DNA of 64,000 nt from Myxococcales bacterium (GTDB taxonomy: Bacteria; Myxococcota_A; Polyangia; Palsa-1104), in NCBI GenBank assembly GCA_003170275.1, contig PNAM01000010.1:239230-303229 (forward strand), read 5' to 3'. Both the position numbers and the translations under genes were made by a program. Below the pieces are notes generated by a model. That model searched no databases. It saw only the letters and a list, made by a program, of their open reading frames with translations, and was not told where the DNA came from. How positions within the stretch are numbered: position 1 is the stretch's first letter; each line of letters starts with the position of its first letter. Below, one piece after another: positions 36,190-45,603 of the stretch.

Positions 36190-38226
36190 CTAGGTAAACG
36201 CTGCCACGAAGGCAACCGCCACCTCGGCCGCGCTGGGCCGAACCGCCGGATCCTCGTCGAGACAGCGATCGATCAACGCCGCGATCTCCGGCGGGATGGG
36301 CTTGGGCGCGCGCTTTAGCGAGGTTGGCCGCGGCACCGGCCGCCCGTGGAGCCGCGCGAGCAGCGGCGCCTCGGGGAACGGCGACGCGCGCGTCAGCATC
36401 TCGTAGGCGATCACGCCGAAGCTGAACAGATCGGCGGCCGGCTGCGCGGCGGCGGCGCCGGCGGTCAGCTCGGGCGCCATGTACTTGGGCGTGCCCATGA
36501 GCATGCCGGTCTTGGTCAGGTTGCCGCCCGCCGCCGCGGTCGCGCCGAGCAGATCGACGGTCTGATCGAACCCCGGATCGCCCGCCGCCGTGCCCAGGCT
36601 GGCGATGCCGAAGTCGGCGATCTTCACCGTCGAGGAACGGGTGATGAGCAGGTTCGCCGGCTTGAGATCGCGGTGCACGATCCCCTGCGCGTGCATGGCG
36701 CGCAGCCCCTCGGCGACCTGGCGCAAGACGCCGAGCGCCCACGGCACGTTGCCGAACTTGTCGCGCTCCGCCTCGAGCGTCGTGCCCTCCACCATCTCCA
36801 TCACCAGATACAGCGCGCCGGTCTTGGAGACGTCGACGTCGACCACGCCCACCAGGTTGGTGTGATCGAGCTGCGCGGCGATCTGCGCCTCGCGGGCGAA
36901 GCGCGCCAGGGCCGGCGCCGAGGCCTGGCCCTTGATCAGCTTGAGCGCCAGGCGGCGCCGGTCGGAGATGCGCTCGACCTCGTACACCGCGCCCATCCCG
37001 CCGGCGCCGATCGGGCGCACCACCTGGTAGCGATCGTCGATGATCTCGCCGACCGCCAGCGTGCGCGGCCCGCTCGGCGCCTCCCCGAGTCGCGCCAACG
37101 CGTCGGAGAGCTGCCGCGATCGATCGGCGATCTGCCGGCGCAGCTCGATGTTGAGCGCCTCGGCCTGGCGCAGCGACAGCGTGTACTGCCGGCTGAGCGC
37201 GATCATCTGCAGCACCGAATAGATCGCGGCGGCCACGTGCATGAAGCCGACCCCGCCGGTTCTCGCGCCCGCGCCGATGACCACCGCCATGTCGGTCCAC
37301 GCGGTGCCGGCGATCAGCATCCAGCAGAACAAGAACAGCAGCGCGTTGGGCGGCGCCGGCCGCCGCAGCACCAGCCGCAAGTAGAACCGCAGCATGTAGA
37401 TCTCCGCGCCCACCGCGTACAGCGCGAACGGCGGCGCCGCGTAGCGCGAGAAGTGGAACGGCCCGCAGAACAGCGAGCACCACACGACCAGGGCCGCGCT
37501 CAGCCAGGCGAACCAGCGCGGCGGCGGCCGCTGCGCGAACTCCGCGTGCGCGAAGTAGACGCTGCCGATCACCGCGAAGATCACCGTCACGATGGCCACG
37601 CCGAGCGCGCGATCGCCCGCCACCGGCCACAGCGCGCCCGAGAAGCTGAGCGGGATGAACATAGTGCCGAGCGCCTGCATCGCGAAGTACCCGTTCGCCT
37701 TGCGCCGCCGATCGAGGAGGTAGATCGCCAGGTACGCGATGCCGAGCAGGAACAAGATCGACGCTGAGCAGATCTGCGCGATCGAGTTGATCTCGAGCAC
37801 GCGGCTCTGCCGATCGCCACGCGGATCGTAGGTGAGCACCGGCGCGGTCTCGATCCAGCCGCTCATCGCGCCCGCGTACGGAGCGCGCAGCTCGACCCGC
37901 AGCGGCGCCCGCGACGCCGGAAGCGGCCAGCGGTGGATGCGCGCCCACGCGGTCTGCAGGTTCTCGATCGGCTTGCCGTCGATCGAGACGGTGACCATGG
38001 CCGGCCAGTTGGCGATGCACAGCATGCGCGGCTGGTCGGACGGCGCGAGCTGCGCGCGCAGCACCAGCTCCGCCGGATGATCCGCCAGCAAACGATCGAG
38101 GTGCCCCGGCAGCACCACCGGGATCGGCTGCGCACGCTCGAGCGTCCAGTCGCGCACGGGCGTGCCGGTCTCGCCGCCGCACCCCGCGATCAGGACCACC
38201 AGCGCCAGCCGCGCCACGTTTCGCAC
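36190..38226 (-). CDS. Membrane Ser/Thr protein kinase with lipobox, extracytoplasmic domain and 7TM segment
   Basis: A 678-residue protein. The N-terminus has a lipobox-like LIAGC (Cys16), then a beta-rich extracytoplasmic domain (about 17-150). Seven hydrophobic helices follow (about 150-355), a layout like 7TMR-DISM receptors. A short coiled-coil-like segment leads to a eukaryotic-type kinase at about 397-670. Kinase motifs are complete: PIGAGGMGAVYEVE, ALKLIK, HRDLKPANLLIT, DFGIASLG and GTPKYMAPE. The activation loop has a long Gly/Ala/Thr insertion. It probably senses an envelope signal. A Cys-lipid anchor and the FHA protein at 19042 as partner are both inference. Confidence 0.82.
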   Translation of the reverse strand: MRNVARLALVVLIAGCGGETGTPVRDWTLERAQPIPVVLPGHLDRLLADHPAELVLRAQLAPSDQPRMLCIANWPAMVTVSIDGKPIENLQTAWARIHRWPLPASRAPLRVELRAPYAGAMSGWIETAPVLTYDPRGDRQSRVLEINSIAQICSASILFLLGIAYLAIYLLDRRRKANGYFAMQALGTMFIPLSFSGALWPVAGDRALGVAIVTVIFAVIGSVYFAHAEFAQRPPPRWFAWLSAALVVWCSLFCGPFHFSRYAAPPFALYAVGAEIYMLRFYLRLVLRRPAPPNALLFLFCWMLIAGTAWTDMAVVIGAGARTGGVGFMHVAAAIYSVLQMIALSRQYTLSLRQAEALNIELRRQIADRSRQLSDALARLGEAPSGPRTLAVGEIIDDRYQVVRPIGAGGMGAVYEVERISDRRRLALKLIKGQASAPALARFAREAQIAAQLDHTNLVGVVDVDVSKTGALYLVMEMVEGTTLEAERDKFGNVPWALGVLRQVAEGLRAMHAQGIVHRDLKPANLLITRSSTVKIADFGIASLGTAAGDPGFDQTVDLLGATAAAGGNLTKTGMLMGTPKYMAPELTAGAAAAQPAADLFSFGVIAYEMLTRASPFPEAPLLARLHGRPVPRPTSLKRAPKPIPPEIAALIDRCLDEDPAVRPSAAEVAVAFVAAFT

Positions 38227-38233
38227 GCGCCGA

Positions 38234-38785
38234 CTATAGCGGATGGTCGAGCGAGTCGACGAGCCCGTCGTACCAGCGCGCGATCGATCGCGGAAACGGC
38301 CACATCCAGCCGTACGAGCCGGAGGTGAACTGGCGGATCACGTGCGCGCGGATCGCGTCGGTGGCCGCGCGCCCGCCCAGCTCGTGCTGGATGCGCACCG
38401 TCTCGGCGTAGGCCTCGCGCTCGAGCCGCATGCGAAACCACGCCAGTCCGAACGGCAGCGGCAACAATAGATAGGCCACCGCCATCGGCACCAGGCCCCA
38501 GCGACGGAACTGGCGCAGGTGCACGGCCTCGTGCCGCAAGGTCGCGTAGCGATCGGCGGCGGTGCGCGAGGCCCAGTTGGGCGTCAGGTAGATCGTCCGC
38601 CCGATGGTGGTCACGTAGCGATCGAGGAAGCTCCCCTGCGCGCCGAGCGTCACGATCGTGAGCAGCACGTCGATCACGCGCTGGTGCCACACGCGATCTT
38701 TGGGCAACAGGCGCACCCCTTCGGCCTCGAGCTCGGCGACCAGCGTCCGATAGCGCGCTTCGGCTTCCTGCCCACTCACCTGCAC
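38234..38785 (-). CDS. HExxH-motif putative metallopeptidase-like protein
   Basis: About 183 residues, start taken as GTG 38785 (GTG 38779 also possible); the open frame runs on into the divergent helicase gene. A zinc-type motif, RHEAVHLRQF, is at about residues 96-105, directly before a hydrophobic helix (LVPMAVAYLLLPLPFGLAWF). A later ERE-A-YAET segment could give the third ligand. It resembles the small HEAxH membrane-linked proteins, but I cannot name a family. It stops seven bases before the 7TM kinase gene, so they may be co-transcribed. Confidence 0.55.
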   Translation of the reverse strand: MQVSGQEAEARYRTLVAELEAEGVRLLPKDRVWHQRVIDVLLTIVTLGAQGSFLDRYVTTIGRTIYLTPNWASRTAADRYATLRHEAVHLRQFRRWGLVPMAVAYLLLPLPFGLAWFRMRLEREAYAETVRIQHELGGRAATDAIRAHVIRQFTSGSYGWMWPFPRSIARWYDGLVDSLDHPL

Positions 38786-38855
38786 GCTGAAAAGATAGCG
38801 CGTTTTTCGAAAAGCAAGCTTGTGGATCGCGCGCCCGATCGGCCACGTTTGGAGC

Positions 38856-40949
38856 GTGCCGGTTGCGCTGCGACTCGACGAGCTGAACCCGCCCCAGCGC
38901 GAGGCGGTGACCACCGTCGACGGGCCGGTGCTGGTGCTGGCCGGCGCCGGCTCGGGCAAGACGCGCGTCATCACCTACCGCGTCGCGCACCTGCTCGAGC
39001 GCGGTGTACCGCCCGAAGCGATCCTCGCCGTCTCGTTCACCAACAAGGCCGCCGACGAGATGGGCGAGCGCGTCGAGAAGCTGGTCGGCCCGCGCATCGC
39101 CCGCCGCCTGACCATGTCGACCTTCCACTCGCTCGGCATGAACCTGCTCAAGGCCGAGAAGAAGTCGCTCGGCTTTGCGTTCACCATCTACGACGCGTCC
39201 GATCAGCTGGGCGTGGTGCGCGAGCTCTTGCGCCGGGTCTCGATCGACGATCGAAAGTTCGACACCAAGGCGATCTTGTTCCGCATCAGCGGCGCCAAGA
39301 ACAAGTTCCTCTCGCCCGAGGAATATCAGGCGCAGGCGGGCGATCACGAGTACGACCTGATCGCCGCCGATCTGTACCCCAAGTATCAAGAGGCGCTGCG
39401 CAACTTCCACGCGCTCGACTTCGACGATCTGATCGTCGAGCCGGTGCGCCTGCTCGATCGTGACGCGGACGTGCGCGCCCGCTGGCAGGATCGCTTTCGC
39501 TACGTGATGGTCGACGAGTACCAGGACACCAACCGCGCCCAGTTCAACCTGATGAGCCATTTGGTGCGCGCGCATAATAACCTGTGCGTGGTCGGCGACG
39601 ACGATCAGTCGATCTACGGTTGGCGCGGCGCCGAGGCCGGCCACATCCTCGAGTTCGAACGCCACTTCCCCGGCGCGCACGTGGTCAAGCTCGAGGAGAA
39701 CTATCGCTCCACGCCGGCCATCCTCGACGCCGCCAACGCGGTGATCTCGCACAACGCCAAGCGCCACCCCAAGCGCCTGTGGACCGCGCGCCGCCCGGGC
39801 GAAAAGCTGCAGATGGTGGTCGCCGACGATCCCGAGGTCGAGGCGCGCTTCGTCGCCGAGGAGATCGAGATCCTGTGCGGCACGCGCAGCTACAAGCCGG
39901 GCGACTGCGCGGTCCTGTATCGGTCGAACATCCAGTCCAAGCCGCTCGAAGAGGCGCTGCGCATGCAGCGGCTGAACTATCGCGTGGTGGGCGGCCAGTC
40001 GTTCTTCGACCGCAAGGAGGTCAAGGACGCGATCGCCTATCTCAAGCTCGCGCTCTCGCCGCGCGACGAGATCAGCCTGCGCCGCGTGATCAACTATCCG
40101 GCGCGCGGCATCGGCGCGACCACGCTCGATCGGCTCGCCGGCCACGCCCGCGAGCGCGGCATCACCCTGTTCGACGCCTGCATGCACGCGCGCGCCACCT
40201 CGCTGTTCGACGCCACGCCGCAGCCGTCGGGCGCGCCGATCGAGGACGTGGGTGGCAAGCCGCAGCAGGCGGTCACCGCGTTCTGCGACCTCATCGATCG
40301 CGGCCGCTCGCTGCTCGCGTCGAAGACCAACCTGAAGAGCGCGGCGCGCGAGTTCCTCGAGGCGGCCGGGCTCTCCGACGATCTGCGTGGCGCGGCGGCC
40401 AGCCCGATCCAGGCGCAGCGACGGTTGGAGAACCTGGAAGGCTTCCTCGAGTCGCTCGATCGCTTCGAGCAGCGCGAAGGCCGCAACCTCTCCAGCTTCC
40501 TCAACCGCCTGTCGCTGCAGACGCAAGACGACGACGCCGAGACCGACAAGTCCGACGTGGTCACGCTGGTCACGCTGCACGGCGCCAAGGGCCTCGAGTT
40601 CCCGGTGGTGTTCCTGGTCGGCCTCGAGGAAGAGCTGCTGCCGCACCGCCGCACGCTGTATCCGAACGGCCCCGACGTCCCCGACGCCAACGTCGATCTC
40701 GGCGAGGAGCGCCGTCTCATGTACGTGGGCATCACCCGCGCGCGCGAGCACCTGTACCTCACGCGCGCCGCCAACCGCGCGTTCCGCGCCTCGGCCCGGC
40801 CGCGCACGCCGAGCCGCTTCCTCGACGAGATCCCCGAAGCGCTCTACGACCGACGCGACGCCTCGGCGCCGCCGCCCGCCGCCAGCCCCGAGGATGCCGA
40901 CGCGTTCGCGCGCGCCGCGCTGGAAAAAATGCTGAAGATGACCGACTGA
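38856..40949 (+). CDS. UvrD/Rep/PcrA-family superfamily 1 DNA helicase
   Basis: About 697 residues. All helicase motifs are in place: LNPPQREAV (Q motif), [15 protein letters not shown] (Walker A), [11 protein letters not shown] (DExQD), [43 protein letters not shown] and [17 protein letters not shown]. Such enzymes unwind DNA in repair or replication restart. The GTG 38856 begins [17 protein letters not shown] 38820 is an alternative. Rep-, PcrA- and UvrD-type cannot be separated safely, so no symbol is given. Confidence 0.92.
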   Translation: MPVALRLDELNPPQREAVTTVDGPVLVLAGAGSGKTRVITYRVAHLLERGVPPEAILAVSFTNKAADEMGERVEKLVGPRIARRLTMSTFHSLGMNLLKAEKKSLGFAFTIYDASDQLGVVRELLRRVSIDDRKFDTKAILFRISGAKNKFLSPEEYQAQAGDHEYDLIAADLYPKYQEALRNFHALDFDDLIVEPVRLLDRDADVRARWQDRFRYVMVDEYQDTNRAQFNLMSHLVRAHNNLCVVGDDDQSIYGWRGAEAGHILEFERHFPGAHVVKLEENYRSTPAILDAANAVISHNAKRHPKRLWTARRPGEKLQMVVADDPEVEARFVAEEIEILCGTRSYKPGDCAVLYRSNIQSKPLEEALRMQRLNYRVVGGQSFFDRKEVKDAIAYLKLALSPRDEISLRRVINYPARGIGATTLDRLAGHARERGITLFDACMHARATSLFDATPQPSGAPIEDVGGKPQQAVTAFCDLIDRGRSLLASKTNLKSAAREFLEAAGLSDDLRGAAASPIQAQRRLENLEGFLESLDRFEQREGRNLSSFLNRLSLQTQDDDAETDKSDVVTLVTLHGAKGLEFPVVFLVGLEEELLPHRRTLYPNGPDVPDANVDLGEERRLMYVGITRAREHLYLTRAANRAFRASARPRTPSRFLDEIPEALYDRRDASAPPPAASPEDADAFARAALEKMLKMTD

Positions 40950-40965
40950 TGGTAAATCAAAGAGG

Positions 40966-41919
<954 letters not shown>

Positions 41920-41951
41920 AATTCGTTCCGTAAGATAGAATAACCGAGCGC

Positions 41952-42527
41952 ATGGGTACGCCGCCGTACTTCAAGCACGAGTCCGCCGTGGTCGACGACG
42001 GCGCGAAGATCGGCGCGCGCACCAAGATCTGGCACTTCTGCCACGTCGCTGCGGGCGCCAAGATCGGCGCCGACTGCGTGCTCGGCCAGGGCGTCTACGT
42101 CGCCGGCTCGGTGGTGCTCGGCGAAGGCGTCAAGGTGCAGAACAACGTCTCGCTCTACGACGGCGTAGTGGTCGACGCCCACGCCTTCATCGGCCCGAGC
42201 GCGGTGTTCACCAACGTGGTCAACCCGCGCTCCGAGATCGTGCGCAAGGACGAGTTCCTGCCCACCCGCGTCGGCCGCGGCGCGACCATCGGCGCCAACG
42301 CGACCATCGTCTGCGGCCACGAGATCGGCGCCTACGCGTTCATCGGCGCCGGCGCGGTGGTCACCGCCAACGTGCCGCCGTTCGCGCTGGTGTTCGGCGT
42401 CCCGGCGCGGCAGGTCGGTTGGATGTGCCGCTGCGGCGTGCGCCTGGTGATCGAGCACGGCGCGGGTTGGTGCTCGGCGTGCGGCCGCGGCTATCGCGCC
42501 GAAGGCGACGGGATCGCCGAGGCTTGA
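41952..42527 (+). CDS. WbpD/WlbB-like UDP-sugar N-acetyltransferase (left-handed beta-helix)
   Basis: A 191-residue hexapeptide-repeat protein. The N-terminal [20 protein letters not shown] and the conserved [35 protein letters not shown] and [17 protein letters not shown] match WbpD-type acetyltransferases. These acetylate the 3-amino group of UDP-GlcNAc3NA. A C-terminal tail after [10 protein letters not shown] carries CRCGVRL and CSACG, a small zinc-ribbon pattern. The neighbours at 43433 and 44500 fit WbpE and WbpB, supporting the UDP-2,3-diacetamido-uronate route. The wbpA and wbpI steps are not seen here. Confidence 0.83.
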   Translation: MGTPPYFKHESAVVDDGAKIGARTKIWHFCHVAAGAKIGADCVLGQGVYVAGSVVLGEGVKVQNNVSLYDGVVVDAHAFIGPSAVFTNVVNPRSEIVRKDEFLPTRVGRGATIGANATIVCGHEIGAYAFIGAGAVVTANVPPFALVFGVPARQVGWMCRCGVRLVIEHGAGWCSACGRGYRAEGDGIAEA

Positions 42528-42550
42528 CCAGCCTGAAGAGAAGGAGAGCG

Positions 42551-43105
42551 ATGCGCGTCAGGGGGATGCTGCTGGGGACGTTGCTACTGTGCGGCTGCGC
42601 GCACAACGGCGACGAGAAGGCCGACACGCCGTACCCGCGCATCGAGGTGCGCCTCGACGAGGGACGCGCCGCGGAGAAGCCGCTGACGCCGCAGAAGACC
42701 TTCGAGATCCTGATGAAGATGGATCCCGGCCTCGGCGGCTACACCCCGCGCAAGTTCCGCTTCCTGCTCGCGCAGGCCGGCAAGATCACCTTCACGCTCT
42801 ACCAGGCGGGGGCCGACGGCGGCCCGGGCGCGGCCATCGGCACCATCGAGCACGACTACGACGGCGCGTTCGTGTCCGACGGCAAGGACGGTCGCTGGGT
42901 GACCGAGAAGCTGATCAACTATCCGATCCAGCACGGCACGCTGTGGCTGGGCATCCACGCGCCGGCCGGCGGCGACCCGCGCCTGTGGGCGACCTCCAAC
43001 CGCTCGGAGGCCTACCAGCGCGACCCGGATCCCTCGGCCGCCCTGTCCAACCTCAAGATCCCGCGTACGCCGATGGTCCGCCTGGAAGTGGTCCCCGCCT
43101 CGTAG
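42551..43105 (+). CDS. Lipoprotein of unknown function
   Basis: A 184-residue predicted lipoprotein. The signal peptide MRVRGMLLGTLLLCGC has a lipobox ending at Cys16. The ribosome site AAGGAG lies at good spacing before ATG 42551. The mature part is soluble, with charged and Gly-rich loops (KFRFLLAQAGKITFTLYQ, LWLGIHAPAGG) and looks like a small beta-rich domain. I do not recognise a family. It sits between the wbpD-like gene and the leader region before the aminotransferase, so an envelope role linked to the glycan is possible. Confidence 0.65.
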   Translation: MRVRGMLLGTLLLCGCAHNGDEKADTPYPRIEVRLDEGRAAEKPLTPQKTFEILMKMDPGLGGYTPRKFRFLLAQAGKITFTLYQAGADGGPGAAIGTIEHDYDGAFVSDGKDGRWVTEKLINYPIQHGTLWLGIHAPAGGDPRLWATSNRSEAYQRDPDPSAALSNLKIPRTPMVRLEVVPAS

Positions 43106-43138
43106 CGCCGGTGGCTGGCGCGTGCCCTGCAGATCGGT

Positions 43139-43144
43139 TACAAT
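43139..43144 (+). promoter_or_regulatory. Possible -10 element (TACAAT) for the structured leader
   Basis: TACAAT matches five of six -10 consensus bases. At 17-base spacing the -35 position reads TGGCGC, a weak match. Transcription from here would begin near 43151 and produce the leader described at 43145-43412. Confidence 0.35.
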
Positions 43145-43303
43145 TGGACTTGCAGTCCGTCGGCGCGGTCGTCGCGTCAGACGAATGACTGCGCGGCTTG
43201 AACCGGGCCGAATAGGCCCCCTGAGGAACGCCCGCTCCCGCCGCAGCCTGTTCGTGTGCGGCCCAAGCGGACGGCGGCCATGTGCCGCGGGAGGAGAATA
43301 GTA

Positions 43304-43345
43304 ATGAGTCGAAACAAGCGCTTCTGCCTGAGGTGCCTCCGGTAA
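43304..43345 (+). CDS. Possible 13-residue leader peptide
   Basis: ATG 43304 is preceded by GGGAGGAG at seven-base spacing, an unusually good ribosome site for this window. The ORF encodes MSRNKRFCLRCLR and stops at TAA 43343. It is rich in Arg/Lys and has a CxxC pair. The stop lies 13 bases before a hairpin and 31 before an intrinsic terminator, the geometry of a leader peptide in an attenuator. It may be translated mainly for regulation. Confidence 0.4.
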   Translation: MSRNKRFCLRCLR

Positions 43346-43375
43346 CAGGGACAAGCCTCCAGGCAAGGCCTGGAA

Positions 43376-43412
43376 AGGCCCATCGGCTCAATCGGGCCGA
43401 TGGGCCTTTTTT
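43376..43412 (+). terminator. Strong intrinsic terminator before the aminotransferase gene
   Basis: A perfect 12-bp stem pairs 43376-43387 with 43396-43407, with an eight-base loop, followed at once by TTTTTT (43407-43412). It lies 20 bases before the ATG at 43433. It either ends the upstream transcript or acts as a regulated attenuator for the downstream sugar genes. Confidence 0.88.
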
Positions 43413-43432
43413 ATTGTAGTGTCACGAGACGC

Positions 43433-44503
43433 ATGAAGGTCCCGCTGCTCGATCTGAAGGCCCAGTACGCCAGCGTCGGCTCGGCGGTCGAAGCCGCGGT
43501 GCAGCGGGTCCTCGAGAGCGGCTATTACATTCTCGGCGAAGATGTCGCCGCCTTCGAAGGTGAGATCGCCGCGCGGCTCGGGCTCGCGCACGCGATCGGT
43601 GTCTCGTCGGGATCCGACGCGCTCTTGGTCGCGCTGCAAGCGCTCGGCATCGGCATGGACGACGAGGTGATCACCAGCAGCCTGTCGTTCTTCGCCACCG
43701 CCGGCGCGATCGCGCGGCTCGGCGCGCGCCCGGTGTTCGCCGACATCGACCCGCAGACGTTCAACATGGATCCGCGCGACGCGCTTCGCCGCGTGACCCC
43801 GCGCACCCGCGCGTTCATTCCCGTGCACCTGTTCGGCCGCCCGGCCGACGTCGCGCCGCTGCAGGCGACCGGCCTGCCGATCATCGAAGACGCCGCGCAA
43901 GCGCTCGACGCCGCGCGCGTCGGCAAGCTCGGCAAGCTGACCACGCTGAGCTTCTTTCCCTCGAAGAACCTGGGCGCCGCGGGCGATGCCGGCATGGTGG
44001 TCACCGACGACCCCGCGCTGGCCGACAAGATCCGCCTGCTGCGCGCGCACGGCTCGCGCCCCAAGTACGTGCACGCCACCATCGGCGGCAACTTCCGCCT
44101 CGACACGCTGCAGGCGGCGATCTTGCGCGCCAAGCTGCCGTTCCTGACCGCCTGGAACCAGCGCCGCCGCGCCAACATGCTGCGCTACCGCGAGCTTCTG
44201 AAGGACACGCCGCTGGCGCTGCCCGACGACGTCGAGGGCAACGTGTGGCACCACTTCGTCGTGCGCGCGCCCAACCGCGACGCGCTGCGCAAGCACCTGG
44301 CCGAGCGGGAGATCGAGACCGAAATCTACTACCCGCTGCCGCTGCACCTGCAGCCGTGCTTTGCGCACCTCGGCGGGCAAGAAGGTGATCTGCCCGAGGC
44401 CGAGCTGGCGTCGAAGACCGTGCTCGCGTTGCCGATCCATCCCGAGCTGTCCGAGGCGCAGCTCGCCCACGTGGCCGGCGCCGTAGAGGAGTTCTACCAG
44501 TGA
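43433..44503 (+). CDS. DegT/DnrJ/EryC1-family sugar aminotransferase (WbpE-like)
   Basis: A PLP-dependent nucleotide-sugar aminotransferase of 356 residues. Features are VPLLDLKAQYA, SGYYILGEDVAAFE, GVSSGSDALLVALQALG, EDAAQALDA, and the PLP lysine in LSFFPSKNLGAAGDAG. These patterns fit WbpE/WlbC, which makes UDP-GlcNAc3NA from the 3-keto-uronate. The ATG at 43433 (MKVPLLDLK) is chosen although the frame is open to 43400, inside the terminator. It overlaps the WbpB-like gene by four bases. Confidence 0.88.
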   Translation: MKVPLLDLKAQYASVGSAVEAAVQRVLESGYYILGEDVAAFEGEIAARLGLAHAIGVSSGSDALLVALQALGIGMDDEVITSSLSFFATAGAIARLGARPVFADIDPQTFNMDPRDALRRVTPRTRAFIPVHLFGRPADVAPLQATGLPIIEDAAQALDAARVGKLGKLTTLSFFPSKNLGAAGDAGMVVTDDPALADKIRLLRAHGSRPKYVHATIGGNFRLDTLQAAILRAKLPFLTAWNQRRRANMLRYRELLKDTPLALPDDVEGNVWHHFVVRAPNRDALRKHLAEREIETEIYYPLPLHLQPCFAHLGGQEGDLPEAELASKTVLALPIHPELSEAQLAHVAGAVEEFYQ

Positions 44504-45522
44504 GCGCGCGCGTGCGGATCGCAGTCGTCGGAACCGGCTACTGGGGCGTCAACCACGTGCGCGCGTTCTCGCGCCTCGCGGCGGCCGAGCTGGTGGCGAT
44601 CTGCGATCCGGATCCGGCGGCCCTGGCGCGCGCGGCCCAGCTTGCCCCGGCGGCGACGCAGATCGCGAGCTTCGACGAGCTGTTGGCCGACCGCCGCGTC
44701 GAGGCGGTGGTCCTGGCGACCCCTGCCGTGGCGCACGCGGCGCAAGCCTGCGCGGCGTTGGCTGCGGGCAAGCACGTGTTCGTCGAGAAGCCGATGGCGC
44801 TCACCCCCGCGGACGCGCGAGCGGTCGCGTCGGCCGCGGCGTCGTCGGGCAAGACGCTCATGGTGGGCCACCTCATGCTCTACCACCCCGGGTACATCCG
44901 GCTGCGCGAGCTGGTGCGCGGCGGCGAGATCGGCGAGGTCTACTATCTCTATGCGCTGCGCGTGAACCTCGGCCGCCTGCGCAAGGACGAGAACGCGCTG
45001 TGGTCGTTCGCCCCCCACGACCTCTCCATGATCCTCGATCTGGTCGGCGCGCTCCCGGTGTCGGTCGCCGCGCGCGGCGAATCGTACCTGCAGCCGGGGA
45101 TCGAAGACGTGGTGTTCCTCAACCTGGCGTTCCCCGACCGCAAGATGGCGCAGGTTCAGCTCTCGTGGCTCGACCCGCGCAAGGAGCGCCGCCTGACGGT
45201 AGTCGGCTCGCGCAAGATGGTCGAGCTCGACGACGTCCATCCCACCGAGAAACTTCGCATCTACGACAAAGGCTACGACCGCCCGCCGGCCTTCACCCAA
45301 TACGCCGAGTACCTGACCGTCAGACATGGTGACATCCACATCCCCCGCCTCGAGGCCGGCGAGCCGCTCGACCTCGAGTGCCGCCACTTCCTCGAGTGCT
45401 GCGCCACCGGACAGCCCCCCCGCACCGGCGTTCAAGCCGGCGCCGACGTCGTCGAGGTCCTTGATCTTGCGCAGAAATCTCTAACCGCCGGCGGCGCTCC
45501 GATGACCTTGCAAAGGGCCTGA
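44500..45522 (+). CDS. Gfo/Idh/MocA-family dehydrogenase (WbpB/WlbA-like)
   Basis: An NAD-dependent oxidoreductase of 340 residues. The Rossmann motif is IAVVGTGYWGVNHVRAF, the catalytic-lysine motif is HVFVEKPMAL, and HLMLYHPGYIRLRELV lies in the family pattern. In diamino-uronic acid routes WbpB oxidises C3 of UDP-GlcNAcA before WbpE amination. The GTG start overlaps the aminotransferase stop as GTGA. Context with the WbpE- and WbpD-like genes supports this role over other Gfo/Idh enzymes. Confidence 0.83.
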   Translation: MSARVRIAVVGTGYWGVNHVRAFSRLAAAELVAICDPDPAALARAAQLAPAATQIASFDELLADRRVEAVVLATPAVAHAAQACAALAAGKHVFVEKPMALTPADARAVASAAASSGKTLMVGHLMLYHPGYIRLRELVRGGEIGEVYYLYALRVNLGRLRKDENALWSFAPHDLSMILDLVGALPVSVAARGESYLQPGIEDVVFLNLAFPDRKMAQVQLSWLDPRKERRLTVVGSRKMVELDDVHPTEKLRIYDKGYDRPPAFTQYAEYLTVRHGDIHIPRLEAGEPLDLECRHFLECCATGQPPRTGVQAGADVVEVLDLAQKSLTAGGAPMTLQRA

Positions 45523-45560
45523 ACGCCAGCGCCGGAGCCGGCAACCAACCGGATAGCCCC

Positions 45561-45589
45561 TTGACCCCCTCATCCCTTCTGGCTAGTCT
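45561..45589 (+). promoter_or_regulatory. Possible sigma70-type promoter before the BY-kinase gene
   Basis: TTGACC (45561-45566) is five-sixths of the -35 consensus, followed by a 17-base spacer and TAGTCT (45584-45589), which keeps the TAnnnT -10 positions. The start would be near 45596, giving a very short leader before ATG 45604. Confidence 0.35.
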
Positions 45590-45603
45590 CTGGGGCCCGT
45601 CAA

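Larger units (their letters stand above)
43145..43412 (+). ncRNA. Structured leader RNA or small RNA ending in an intrinsic terminator
   Basis: A 327-base stretch between the lipoprotein and the aminotransferase gene has no normal gene but strong secondary structure. CTCCCGC (43235-43241) can pair with GCGGGAG (43287-43293), which includes the ribosome site of a 13-codon ORF. Competing hairpins CCGCA/TGCGG (43241-43261) and GCGGC/GCCGC (43274-43288) would free it. Next come a perfect 7-bp hairpin (43358-43374) and a terminator (43376-43412). It could be a cis leader controlling the wbpE-like operon, or a stand-alone small RNA. It does not match 6S, RNase P, tmRNA or riboswitch patterns I know. 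Confidence 0.45.

Noticed and set aside
43145-43412. 6S RNA, RNase P RNA, tmRNA or c-di-GMP riboswitch
   Set aside because: Fragments such as GAGGAA and CAAGCCTCC looked suggestive, but the conserved cores and order of these RNAs are absent.
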